NCBI GenBank assembly: GCA_013400975.1 | Contig: WBMZ01011686.1 | Coordinates: 658-64,657, forward strand | Source: Atrichornis clamosus | Taxonomy: Eukaryota > Chordata > Aves > Passeriformes > Menuridae | Length of the DNA stretch: 64,000 nt | Direction: 5' to 3' | Part shown: positions 50,923 through 64,000 of the stretch, in pieces | Position numbering within the stretch: position 1 is the first letter of the stretch | Layout: each line of letters starts with the position of its first letter | Notes under the pieces: model-generated | The model's database searches: none | The model's input: only the letters and a program-made list of their open reading frames with translations | What the model was told of the DNA's origin: nothing | Program-made: the position numbers and the translations under genes

Positions 50923-53900
50923 AGCTGTGCCTGACTGACACACTGACACAGAGCTTAGGGGTTTCTGGGCATTTCCAGTCTAAAAATCTGTGATCTCAGC
51001 ATTTCAGATTTGATCTTGGAAATTTTAGATTCAGTGCCAGTGGGTTGATTTGACTGCTTTGTTAAATTGGTTCCTGGCTCTTGAGGCAGGGAGCTCTCGT
51101 GGACTTTCGTACACCCAGTTTGGTGTGTGCTTCTGAAAGGTACAGCCATGGAGAACAGTGTGAAGACGTCTTTGAGGACAGAGAGGGGAGATCTGTCACG
51201 ATCCAACTTTCTAGAATATTAGAGTTCTGGTTTGCCTAGCAAAAATATCATCTGGGCTTGGAGGTGTTCCCAATCAGTGGCAGACGGAAGTCAGTATTGA
51301 TCAGTAGTCATTTGTGCTGGCTGTGGGAGAGGACTCATCGGGGACTGCGTATGCAGGCTGGCAGGGATGTCCTTTGGCTTGATGATCCAAGACAGGTCAG
51401 AAGAGAAATGATTCAGCTATCCAGCTGAAGGAATTTTGGCATGCTGCTTGGGCCCAGGGACAAATACTGAATAGCTACCTTATGCCTATCTGAGAAAAAG
51501 TCTTTCCAGATTCGGTGCAGAGTATTCCCATCTTAGTGTGGTGGCTGTCAGGGTCTCCAATGTACAGCTGGGCAGTTCATGCATGGAAGAACGTGTTGCC
51601 TTCAGTTCTCCCTCAGAGGCTTATAAACATTAACCACCCAGAGGCTACTGATTTAGATAAGCATGCTATAAATTGACACTGCATGTAAATGAGCTATCGT
51701 GCTGTGTTGTGGTGATTAATGTAGCTGTAATGGCACGCATTATCTTCTAAAGTTATGATAACCCGGGGAAATCACTTAAAGATAACCTGTTCTGTCTGCT
51801 CTCCTCAGGAGAATATCTGCATTTTGGCTCCACATAGCTTATCTTTACTCCTAATGCAAAAAAGAAAATTAAAGAGAGCAAACTCTGTACTAGGACCGTA
51901 TTCTAACTTGCATTGCATTTACTCCTGCACATTAATTTTGTTCTGCAAAAAACCTGCTTTTGAGTTGCCTTGAGACTGGTGTTTTTCAGTAGGCACTCTC
52001 CAGAAATCATACTAATTTTGTCCCAAGCTCATCCAGATGTCAGTGCTGGCACTTAACTAATTGTTGCTGAACCCTCCATACTTCTGTCATGCTGGTAAGG
52101 CTCTTGCACTAAGTGCTTGGTTTGACTTAAATTAAGTCTTACAGGAATGTGTCTTTGTTTAGCTTTTCATTCTGAAAGCATGTACTTCTCCTTGCAGGTT
52201 TTGCCTGTGCCATAATTCAAGTATTTGTTCCAGTTTCTAAATGAAACAGCTGATGAGTGATCTGTAGTTATAAGTTTGAATAATATGTATATAGTTAAAT
52301 TTGCAGAAAGTTTTCTTTTTTGTTTCAAAGGAACTGTAAAACAGAAAAGAAAAATAAAAGCTGCCTTGGTTTTCTTAGTTCCTTATTTTGATCCAAATCC
52401 TGAGAAAGGTGGGATATTTGACTGTGAAGCATTAACAAAAAATGCTTGAGTAAGCATTTTAGAATCCCAGATGTTTGGATCCAAGGTACATTTCCCCCCT
52501 TTTATTTCAGAATCCTTTGGGCTCTCTACCCTCTCCCTCTTGTGTTCTACCACAGAGACAACTCTGTCTTGCTAATTCTGACCACTTTACTCCTCTCCCT
52601 GCATTTTCGTATCAGGCATAGTAGAAGGAGGAGCTCAGGAATCCTTGAGGAAAGACAAACTGTAACATGTGTGTATTCCTGGAATAGTTACTTGACCTCT
52701 CATGAGATTAGAAGTGTCTTTTCATGAAGGGGCTCTTGAGAGAAGTGAATGAGTCGGGGAAGAGGATTGAGAAAGGAGGAAAAGATCTTCTCCTGCTGAA
52801 TGCTGGCAGTCACTTGGCAGGTGTGGGCATGGGGCAGGAGGAGTTCAGTATCCATCAGCACAGGCTGTAGTAAGTGCTGTATCTCTCCAGGCTGAAAGCA
52901 GTGCTGAGCTTCACAGGCTGGGGGCTTCCGTAAAGCCTGTGGGACTGGAACTGCAGTGGCACACACCCTCTTGTGGCAGCAAGGGACAAGTCCCAGAACA
53001 GACCAGTGTGGCCTCTTATTTTCTGTGCTCACTGGTTTGCCTTGCCTTCTCTTCTTTTGTCTTGTGTTCGCTGAATATCCCTAACTCAGATGCACCACGT
53101 GTGCTTTCCTGCACTTTTCTGTTTCATCTTTCTCTTTATGCAGCGCTTAAATCTGTTCTATTTGTTTTGCAAATTCTAAAACTTCACTTGATTTCAATCT
53201 AGTTTTATCAGTATTTGGATTGTATTTAAACTCTGGGCTTTAAAGTGCCCTTTCTCACTTAGTTGTCAACATATTGAAAATACAGCTTACAGACAAAAGC
53301 ATTTACAGGAGCAAAAGGCTGGAAAAATAAGAATGCTGAAGAACAACTAGTTTTGCTTCTTAAATAGCTTAGTTTGTCTGAACTGCTGTGAAGGGGTCAT
53401 GTATAGATTAGTGGATAACATGCTGCTTTTCCCAGCTGTTTGATTAACCAGCTTAGAGACAGGTCAGAGGCACAGGAGCAGAGCACAAGGAAGGCACATC
53501 ATCACCTTCCAAGTGCAGGAAGGGCCCTATAGCATGTTTGCTGTTTATCAGATTGGCTGCATAATAAGCTGTATGCTCCATTCAGCACTCTGATTAGCCC
53601 AGGAAAGCACTCTGGTTCGGTCTTTGCTGATAGCATGAACCTCACAAAGCCAGCCAGTCTTACCAAAGTACCTCTAAATAAGATTAAGCAAAGCGAACCA
53701 ACCATGAAATAAAGTGTAGGCTAAGTGTCGAGCAAATACTGTTACTTGCCTTCATTTAGTACCACGTTCTGTACTTGGCATGAGATGTCCAGGCATTTAA
53801 TTTGTGAGTAGCACTGGCAACTTCTAAGAAGTGCTGACAGATGAGACCTTAATCATTAATGTCCCTCTGTGCAAACAGAAATAACCCAGTGTTGTATGAA

Positions 53901-54237
53901 AATGCTTGTAAACGCACATTGATGGTGTTTCCTACAACTCCTGAACAGTCCTGGCTCCCGTTGATGCCCATTAGAATTGGGAATTGCATGTTGGTGGGCT
54001 CCTCTGGAACGTGGGTAATGCTGGGGTATCAGAGGAAAGAAGAAAAGCCAGGACTGGTGGCAGGTTTGTAAAGTGTCAGGTTCCTTAGCCCTGTGCTATT
54101 GTGAAAGATCTTTGTCAGACAGCAGGAAATAGTGTTCAAGTGATTGAGGATAGAGTAGGTACAGAAAGAGTACAGAGTCCTGAAATCTATTACCTCTTTG
54201 AAGAATGGATCTCATCCTTCTTTCTTTCACTTTTCAG

Positions 54238-54339
54238 GTATCTTGCAATATCTTCAGAACTCTCCCACCTAGTGACAGCAATGAATTTGATCCAGAAGAA
54301 GATGAGCCCACCTTGGAGGCATCGTGGCCGCATTTACAG
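54238..54339 (+). CDS. PPP2R5E: PPP2R5E coding exon 3, acidic loop (residues 119-152)
   Basis: The exon is 102 bp with acceptor TTTTCAG|GTA and donor TTACAG|GTTTTT, both in phase 0. It encodes [17 protein letters not shown] and then the acidic EEDEP loop at residues 138-142, followed by [10 protein letters not shown]. The equivalent loop of the paralogue PPP2R5D holds the recurrent neurodevelopmental substitutions at Glu198, Glu200, Pro201 and Trp207; by alignment these correspond to Glu139, Glu141, Pro142 and Trp148 here, all unchanged. The loop is thought to influence access to the catalytic site and to the linear-motif pocket. The donor departs from consensus after GT (GTTTTT), the weakest of the set. 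Confidence 0.97.
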
Positions 54340-56968
54340 GTTTTTCATTATTTACCTCAGAAGAAATGCTTGTCACTGCTTAATGCATCTAATAATTTTC
54401 TTAGCTTTTTTTTTCACCTGTGAATCAGAATTAGGCTGTGAGACATTTATTAATGCTGTTCACGATTCTAATGTAGTACCTCCAGAGACGGGAGAGAACT
54501 TAGTGATATTTGCAGGATGCTAAAGTTTTCTTTCAAAATTATATTGATGGCATCCCTCACATTCCTGTTTTCCTTCATTGATCTAAAAATTATTCTGCTT
54601 TTCAAACTGCTTTGATGCACAAGTGTTTTTCAACAACTTGAGCAAGAGCATTGTGAGGATGACACTGCTGGCAGTTTTGCTTTGCAAGGGTGGTTAATAT
54701 TCATATGGAAGTGCACAGGTGTTGGCAGCTGATCAGAAAAAGGAATGAGAAGCTGCATCCCTATCTGAGTCCTCCTTTCTCTCCTCGACTCAAGATTTGC
54801 TTCCAGGTGTTTGTAAGAGGATGCATGCTCACTGCCAAGTAGCATCCCTTCCTCTGTATTTCAGTTGTCAAAACCAGGGATTTTGAGACCCCCACGTGGA
54901 GCCACTGCATCCAGGTCTGGGGTTCTTAACACAAGAAATTTGTGGGCCCGTTACAGTGGGTCCAGAGGAGGGCACAAAGGTGATCAGAGGGCTGGAGCAC
55001 CTGTCCTGTCAGGACAGGCTGAGAGAGCAGGGGTTGCTCGTCCTGGAGAAAAGAAGGTTCCAGGGAGATCTCATCGTGACCTTCCAGTACTTGGAAGAGA
55101 GCTTTATAAAAAAAAAGGGAAAAGGGACTTCTTACATGGGCAGATAGTGATAGGACAAGGGGGGATAGTTTTATACTAAAAGAGGACAGATTCAGATTAC
55201 ATTTTATGAAGAAGTTCTTTATTGTGAGTGTAAGTGAAAGTTGCCCAGGGAAGTTTTGGACGCCCCATCCCTGAGAATGTTCCAGGCCAGGCTGGATGGG
55301 GCCCTGGTTGGATGAGCAACTTGGTCTTGTGAAAGGTGTCCGTGCCAATGGCAGGGGGTTGCCATGAAGGGATCTGTAAGGTCCCTTCCAACCCAAAGCA
55401 TTCCATCATTCTGTGATTTTGAACAAAGAACATAAACTAGTTTTGGAGAAAGTGTCATTGATACTGCCGCAGTAAATTCCTGTCTAGAAAACATAGATGA
55501 AGATTCTGAGTGTGTTAGCCAGGACAATGACTTACATCAGCAGTAAATTTACAAGAAGTTTGCTTGAGTAACAGTTTGTGGAGTCCGTGAGTTTCTGTGA
55601 GCAAAGGAGCACAGGTGATCTCAGCCTGAAATAAGGGTTTTCTTCTACAGTTGCTTGCACAGTCCTGTGAGTGGTTTGTTTCACTCTTTTGTGCTCTCTA
55701 ATTTAGAATCTGTTGAAATGTTGGTTCATCCCTCATTTATATTTAAATTTCAGAAAAAATAATAATTTTAAAAACTTCAGGGCAGCTCTGAAGAGCTCTA
55801 CCTGCCTGGAAACAGCACATTCAATGACACTAGTGCTGTAGTTCAAAAAGTCATTACTTATATGGAAATGGTGGAATTTCTTATCCAGTGGATGACTTAC
55901 CATTGTCAAGAATAAATTCACCAAAATATTTGTGAGGAGTTGATGGAATTGATTTCCTGATGGTTTAATATTAGTGTTATGTAAGCTGTCACTTTTTCCA
56001 AGACTTTTTTCTAAACCTCTCTCCTGCTTTTTGATTTCCTGTTGCTTCCTTTGAGAAGTCGGAGAACACTGACATCAAGTAGCAGCAGCACTTTCACAGC
56101 ACATTGCTGTCACGGAAAAGCTTAAAATTATTTTAAAATGTAATTTTTAAGCTTCCTTTCTCCTTTCAGTATCAATATTCTTGCTCACTAAAGACAAAAA
56201 GGAAAAAGTTTTCAATGGCTGCTCTTTATGAAAAGGTTCAGCAAAGAGAATGGCTGGCTGGTAGCTCATTACCAGTGACAGATCAGAGTTGCTGTCTTAC
56301 GAGGCCACAGCAGTCTCTGTTTGACTTCACTTCCATGTTCCCTGGGTTTTATACTCTTCTTTTTCTCCACTAAATGAAAAGTCTTGCTGTCCCACTGAAT
56401 AGTTTAGGTAGAGATAGAATTGCATGAAAATAAGCAGATTTTCTCCAGCCCTGAGGCTAATCTTTACAGTAAGTTAGAAACTTCTGAATAAATTCTGGTT
56501 TGTATTCTTCTTCTGTGTTTCAAGTTGTACTGGAACACTACTCTAAGCAGTTTCTAATTTAATTTAAATATTTCCAACTGTTTCGCCAGCCCTTTCAGAA
56601 TTGTAATGTCTGTATTTGATGTGACTTCAGCAGTTCAGAGGGCAGTTTAAATGTGCTGTCCAATTACTCTAGGAAGCTTTACAAGATGATAACAAGCATT
56701 ACAAGATGGCAGTGCCTGTTCTTGGTGATGAAATGTCTTCGACTGGAGTTAAATAAGCAGAGGCAGATTAAAAAGCTCATGTAATTAATTCTAACTAAAA
56801 GGTGTCAATTTGATAAAGGAGAAAAATCTTTTTCATTTTTTAACCCTTTGTTCTGGGGAAAAAAATAAGTATTTAGTCTTCTAACAAAATAATTCAGAGA
56901 AATATTAACAATATAAAGAGTGACCAAGTTGTAAACTAAATCATGTGGGTTTTTTTCTTCTTTTGCAG
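54340..56968 (+). other. PPP2R5E: Intron C of PPP2R5E, 2.6 kb
   Basis: Bounded by GTTTTT at 54340 and a TTTTGCAG acceptor ending at 56968. About a fifth of it is the CR1 copy at 54884-55421. An AT-rich imperfect inverted repeat sits near 56119-56154. No other feature was recognised. Confidence 0.93.
54884..55421 (+). mobile_element. CR1 LINE 3' end, longest copy in the window
   Basis: This 538-bp copy starts in the end of the CR1 reverse-transcriptase reading frame region ('tgagacccccacgtggagcc') and passes through 'gggtccagaggagggcacaa', 'gctggagcacctgtcctgtc', the UTR, 'gccaggctggatggggccct' and 'aaggtcccttccaacccaaa' to a 'attctgtgattttg' tail. It carries frameshifts and an A-run insertion and cannot encode an intact product. 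Three overlapping open frames on both strands arise from it. Confidence 0.95.
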
Positions 56969-57061
56969 CTTGTATATGAGTTTTTCATACGATTTTTGGA
57001 AAGCCAAGAATTTCAGCCCAGCATTGCCAAAAAGTACATAGATCAGAAATTTGTATTGCAG
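56969..57061 (+). CDS. PPP2R5E: PPP2R5E coding exon 4 (residues 153-183)
   Basis: The exon is 93 bp, with acceptor TTTTGCAG|CTT and donor TTGCAG|GTAAGC, both phase 0. It encodes [20 protein letters not shown] and then [11 protein letters not shown]. These are the amphipathic helices of the next HEAT-like repeat, with the hydrophobic [10 protein letters not shown] core typical of all B56 subunits. Because it starts and ends in phase 0, skipping it would keep the frame. Confidence 0.98.
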
Positions 57062-61216
<4,155 letters not shown>

Positions 61217-61276
61217 ATTTGTTTATGAAACCGAACACTTCAATGGCGTAGCTGAACTGTTGGAAATTTTAGGAAG
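61217..61276 (+). CDS. PPP2R5E: PPP2R5E coding exon 6 (last base of codon 227 to first two bases of codon 247)
   Basis: The exon is 60 bp. Acceptor TTTTTAG|A completes Arg227 as CGA; donor GGAAG|GTAAGT leaves AG of Ser247. It encodes [19 protein letters not shown] (228-246), a helix pair that continues the wall of the motif-binding groove. It is the third smallest exon here and its length is a multiple of three. Confidence 0.98.
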
Positions 61277-61897
61277 GTAAGTGAGTCTTTATTTATTATC
61301 TATCTCAGACTTCCCTTCTGGGCACGTCAGGTTAGTGTCAGATTTGGAAAAAGTATTATGATAAGCCCTGGTTCTGAAAACAGATGTGTGCACATGCTCA
61401 GGTTTGAGCCCATGTGCAAATCTGTGTCACATCTTTGCCAAGAATACATAACTGCATGCAAGTTACAGCCAGAAGTGTTGGACTGATTTTTTGTGTCTGA
61501 GTGCATTAAATAATGTACACTTCATCCTTGCACGCTGTAGCATTGCTTTCTTCTGAGCACACTAGCAGAGGGAATGTGCTGAGTAAATCTAATTTTGGTA
61601 GATTAATTACTCAAGGCCACCTTGCTTACATGAATTTACAGACCACGTAGACAAGGTCTTATCTGTTTGGCAACAGGTTTGTGCAGCTGTTTTTGTGATT
61701 ATTCCTGATGGGAGCTACCTAGATATGTGGTGCCCTGCTAGTATAAGGCAGGACCAAAGTCAGCACCTGTCTACAAATAACATTTGTAAACAGGTGCTGA
61801 CTGCTAAATATATTTTAACCTAGAAAGTGCTTGTTCAGACCTTGATATTGCTTTCTGTGATGATAACACTAACAAACATTTCTTCTCTATTTTCTAG
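61277..61897 (+). other. PPP2R5E: Intron F of PPP2R5E, 621 bp
   Basis: Bounded by GTAAGT at 61277 and a TTTTCTAG acceptor ending at 61897. The only structured element noticed is the hairpin at 61758-61802, about 95 bases before the acceptor. The rest is unremarkable. Confidence 0.95.
61758..61802. repeat. Near-perfect inverted repeat (hairpin) in intron F
   Basis: The left arm AGTCAGCACCTGT pairs with the right arm ACAGGTGCTGACT over 13 bases. A single C/A mismatch follows, then TACAAAT pairs with ATTTGTA around a three-base AAC loop. That is 20 paired bases out of 21 in a 45-base element. It is shorter than a usual microRNA precursor. It also holds an E-box-like CACCTG/CAGGTG in each arm. 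No homologous copy was noticed elsewhere in the window. Confidence 0.9.
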
Positions 61898-62006
61898 TAT
61901 TATCAATGGTTTCGCTTTACCTCTCAAAGCAGAGCATAAACAGTTTCTGGTGAAGGTGCTGATCCCTTTACACACTGTCAGGAGTTTATCACTCTTCCAT
62001 GCACAG
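61898..62006 (+). CDS. PPP2R5E: PPP2R5E coding exon 7 (last base of codon 247 to residue 283)
   Basis: The exon is 109 bp with acceptor TTCTAG|T, completing Ser247 as AGT, and donor GCACAG|GTAGAA in phase 0. It encodes [20 protein letters not shown] and then [16 protein letters not shown]. This is a HEAT-like repeat whose LPLKxEH segment forms the far side of the linear-motif groove in B56 structures. It is identical to the mammalian epsilon sequence as I recall it. Confidence 0.98.
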
Positions 62007-62980
62007 GTAGAAATTACAGAAATAGTTCTGCTCTGTAAGAATTACATGTTTTCTTTTTAAGTTTGCTTTTGAGATTTAATTACCTAGCACATAAAAAGAG
62101 GGGGGAGGTTCTGAAATGTGGAAAAAATACAATAGGTTTTTTAAAAACGCTTTTGATTTGTATGATAAATGTCTAGCTTTTGTTCCGATTAGGTAATTAA
62201 AAGTATAACGTACATCTGGAATATTTTGGAGATTTTTTTTTAGTAGTTAAGCTCTCTCTCTGGTTTTCTTCTCTGCCATTTTCTCATTCTCACGAGTTTG
62301 CAGTTCCCATTTTCTCTCCCAAGAGGATGTTTGGGTTTCCTTAGTCTTGTGCTGTCAAGGCTCTTCTTCACTCTGGCAACCTTCTGAATACTAATACCCA
62401 CATTTTTGCATTTAATATTCTCCCTCACAGATTTCTTAATGCTGCATTTATGCTCTCATACATCTTTTTATATCTTCAGCTTTCGTGACGTAATTTTTCC
62501 TCTGTTAACTGCTACTTGCAGCCTTTCTCTCTGATTTTCAGATAGTGCAGTATTTCTTATGCTGATAAAGCTGTGCTTTCTAAATAAGCTATTCCACGTT
62601 TTAGCTGTGTCAACTCTTCTTGCAAGAGTTCTCATGACTTTGCTGATGTATAAAATGTGTAAAAAGATGCAGCTTCAGAGTAGCAGAAGCTTCAAAACAT
62701 TGCTTGTGTGACTGTATTCAGAATTCCAGGTTGCTGTGACTTTTTAAAAATCTGTTACTTTGTCACTCTAATTGTTTTTGTACAGTGTCCTGTTGTTTCT
62801 TATGAACTGAACTTTGAGTGGATTTGCACAATGCAAACTGCATCTCAGTTTAAAATTGGATGCAGTTTGAGAAACATGAAAAGCATCTTGCCTTAAGTGT
62901 TTCTTTTTTTATAAATTGGTTTGTGGTTTCTTTATAGAAATGTTCTAACTGCATTTTCTTAAATTCTTGCCTCTTCACAG
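62007..62980 (+). other. PPP2R5E: Intron G of PPP2R5E, 974 bp
   Basis: Bounded by GTAGAA at 62007 and a CTTCACAG acceptor ending at 62980. It is AT-rich and I recognise no repeat or other gene in it. The minus-strand open frame at 62240-62428 is Lys/Arg/Asn-rich with no domain. Confidence 0.94.
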
Positions 62981-63034
62981 CTGGCGTATTGCATAGTACA
63001 GTTTCTGGAGAAAGACCCCTCACTCACAGAACCA
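62981..63034 (+). CDS. PPP2R5E: PPP2R5E coding exon 8 (residues 284-301)
   Basis: The exon is only 54 bp, in phase 0 at both ends. It encodes [18 protein letters not shown], a helix of the B56 superhelix followed by a turn. The donor CCA|GTAAAT is weaker than most in this gene, since the base before GT is A and the +5 position is A. Together with the small size this makes it a plausible skipping candidate that would preserve the frame. Confidence 0.97.
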
Positions 63035-63128
63035 GTAAATATCTTTCATACTTTTTTTGTTCGTTATAAATGGTTTACTCTATTGAGAGAAAAGTAAAAA
63101 ATCTAACTTCTTTTTCCTTCTACTTTAG
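63035..63128 (+). other. PPP2R5E: Intron H of PPP2R5E, 94 bp
   Basis: A short intron between two small in-phase exons, with a GTAAAT donor and a TACTTTAG acceptor ending at 63128 behind a T/C-rich tract. Confidence 0.96.
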
Positions 63129-63179
63129 GTCATTAGAGGTTTAATGAAATTCTGGCCAAAAACCTGCAGTCAGAAAGAG
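63129..63179 (+). CDS. PPP2R5E: PPP2R5E coding exon 9 (residues 302-318), last exon in the window
   Basis: The exon is 51 bp with acceptor CTTTAG|GTC and donor AAAGAG|GTAAGT, both phase 0. It encodes VIRGLMKFWPKTCSQKE, the conserved B56 segment leading into the next helices. The rest of the protein, about residues 319-467 with the remaining HEAT-like repeats and the charged C-terminal tail, must be encoded past position 64000. Confidence 0.97.
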
Positions 63180-64000
63180 GTAAGTGCTATACTAGTATAA
63201 AAAAGAAAAAAGGCATAATTTTGCTCCAAAATAAGCAGGGAATCTTTATTTCCTGGTAGATAGCACATACTGTGGTGAATCTTGGTATTATTTCTTGTAA
63301 ATGATTTTTCTATACCTTAATTCTGGTTTTTTTGAACCATTTCAACTATGAAGAGCAAAGTTTGATAACTGTGGTTTCTATTCACGAAATAAGCACTGGT
63401 ACTTCTGCAGAGAGGTTTTTAGAAAGGAGAAAATAAAAACAGTGGAGGATAGGTTAGAAAACTCTGTTAGATTTGCAATTGTTTGTATATGAGAGTAGTA
63501 TTTTTCCAGTGAGGATGAGAGTTATTTTTTCTGGTGTTTACCTACTAAACATGTAAAAGATGCAGTTAAACATGTTAAACAAATTCTTGATGCAGATCAG
63601 AGTTCCACTCATGAGGTTTTGTGAAACAGCAAAACCGTTATTTTGAATGTTGCTCTCAAAAATGAGGTAAAATTAGCAGAGTCTCCTTAGTTAGCAAAGT
63701 TTAAACCTTGTGCACATTCTTTGTGTGAGGCAAGGTTTTCCGCATGGGTAGATAGTGGTGCAATTCTGAATTTCATTGTAAAAGACTACTTTGAATACAG
63801 CACTGGGACAGACTCATCTTTGTTTTAAGAGACTGAGTCCAGAAGCTGCTGAAGGTAGAACTGATCACAGGTTTTGAGAGAGGGTCTTGCTGAGTTTGTG
63901 AGGCTTCCATTTCTTCCTGAAGCAGTAGAATTGGAAGGTTGCCAGCATTTTGCAGAACAAGACAATTTGGAGGTTTTATGTTTGTTCAATGCTTTTTTAA
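63180..64000 (+). other. PPP2R5E: Start of the next PPP2R5E intron (partial)
   Basis: Begins with a GTAAGT donor and runs to the window edge. I see no exon matching the next B56 segment and no recognisable repeat in these 821 bases. Confidence 0.92.

Larger units (their letters stand above)
40892..54237 (+). other. PPP2R5E: Intron B of PPP2R5E, 13.3 kb
   Basis: Bounded by a GTGAGT donor and a TTTTCAG acceptor ending at 54237. It contains the solo LTR at 44044-45250, CR1 copies at 48434-48757 and 50688-50922, a 12-T run around 45358-45370, and a perfect 14-bp palindrome at 43604-43617. The rest is unique AT-rich sequence with no recognised gene. The open frames at 46282-46689 (minus) and 41873-42193 (plus) have no recognisable domain or splice context. 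Confidence 0.9.

Noticed and set aside
54865..55527. Several open frames of 78-156 codons on both strands
   Set aside because: They are readings of the CR1 3' end in other frames, not genes, and the LINE itself is frameshifted and truncated.
56119..56154. AT-rich imperfect inverted repeat in intron C
   Set aside because: The arms are mostly A/T with a one-base slip. Such pairing is common in AT-rich introns.

Overview
This is an intron-rich vertebrate nuclear window carrying the 5' two-thirds of one gene on the + strand: PPP2R5E, the B56-epsilon regulatory subunit of protein phosphatase 2A. Nine coding exons with canonical GT-AG borders join into one open frame of 318 residues. From memory this matches mammalian B56-epsilon (467 residues) at every position I could compare. 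The C-terminal third lies beyond position 64000, and the non-coding first exon and main promoter lie before position 1.

The organism is a bird, probably a songbird. The interspersed repeats are CR1 LINE 3' ends with the characteristic avian tail, and there is a solo LTR of a type I recall as abundant in passerine genomes. I see no mammalian SINEs.

Layout: 1-2322 is the end of an upstream intron. 2323-2486 holds the first coding exon with the start codon at 2330. A 38.2 kb intron (2487-40694) follows; it is mostly unique AT-rich sequence with two CR1 remnants, a CpG-rich patch near 22.1 kb, a possible internal promoter and first exon near 24.9 kb, and a tandem duplication interrupted by an N near 39.2 kb. 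Coding exon 2 is at 40695-40891. The next intron (13.3 kb) contains the solo LTR (44044-45250) and two CR1 copies. Exons 3-9 cluster between 54238 and 63179, separated by introns from 84 bp to 3.9 kb, one of which carries a further exon-like-sized inverted repeat (61758-61802).

The encoded protein is one of the B subunits that direct the PP2A scaffold/catalytic core to substrates. The exons seen here encode the basic N-terminal tail, the first HEAT-like repeats, the acidic loop and the conserved helix that forms most of the short-linear-motif pocket. No second protein-coding gene, tRNA, rRNA or CRISPR array was recognised. The most interesting unexplained item is the possible internal first exon at about 24.87-24.97 kb: it has a TATA-like box, an ATG, an open frame and a consensus donor whose phase fits coding exon 2 exactly.
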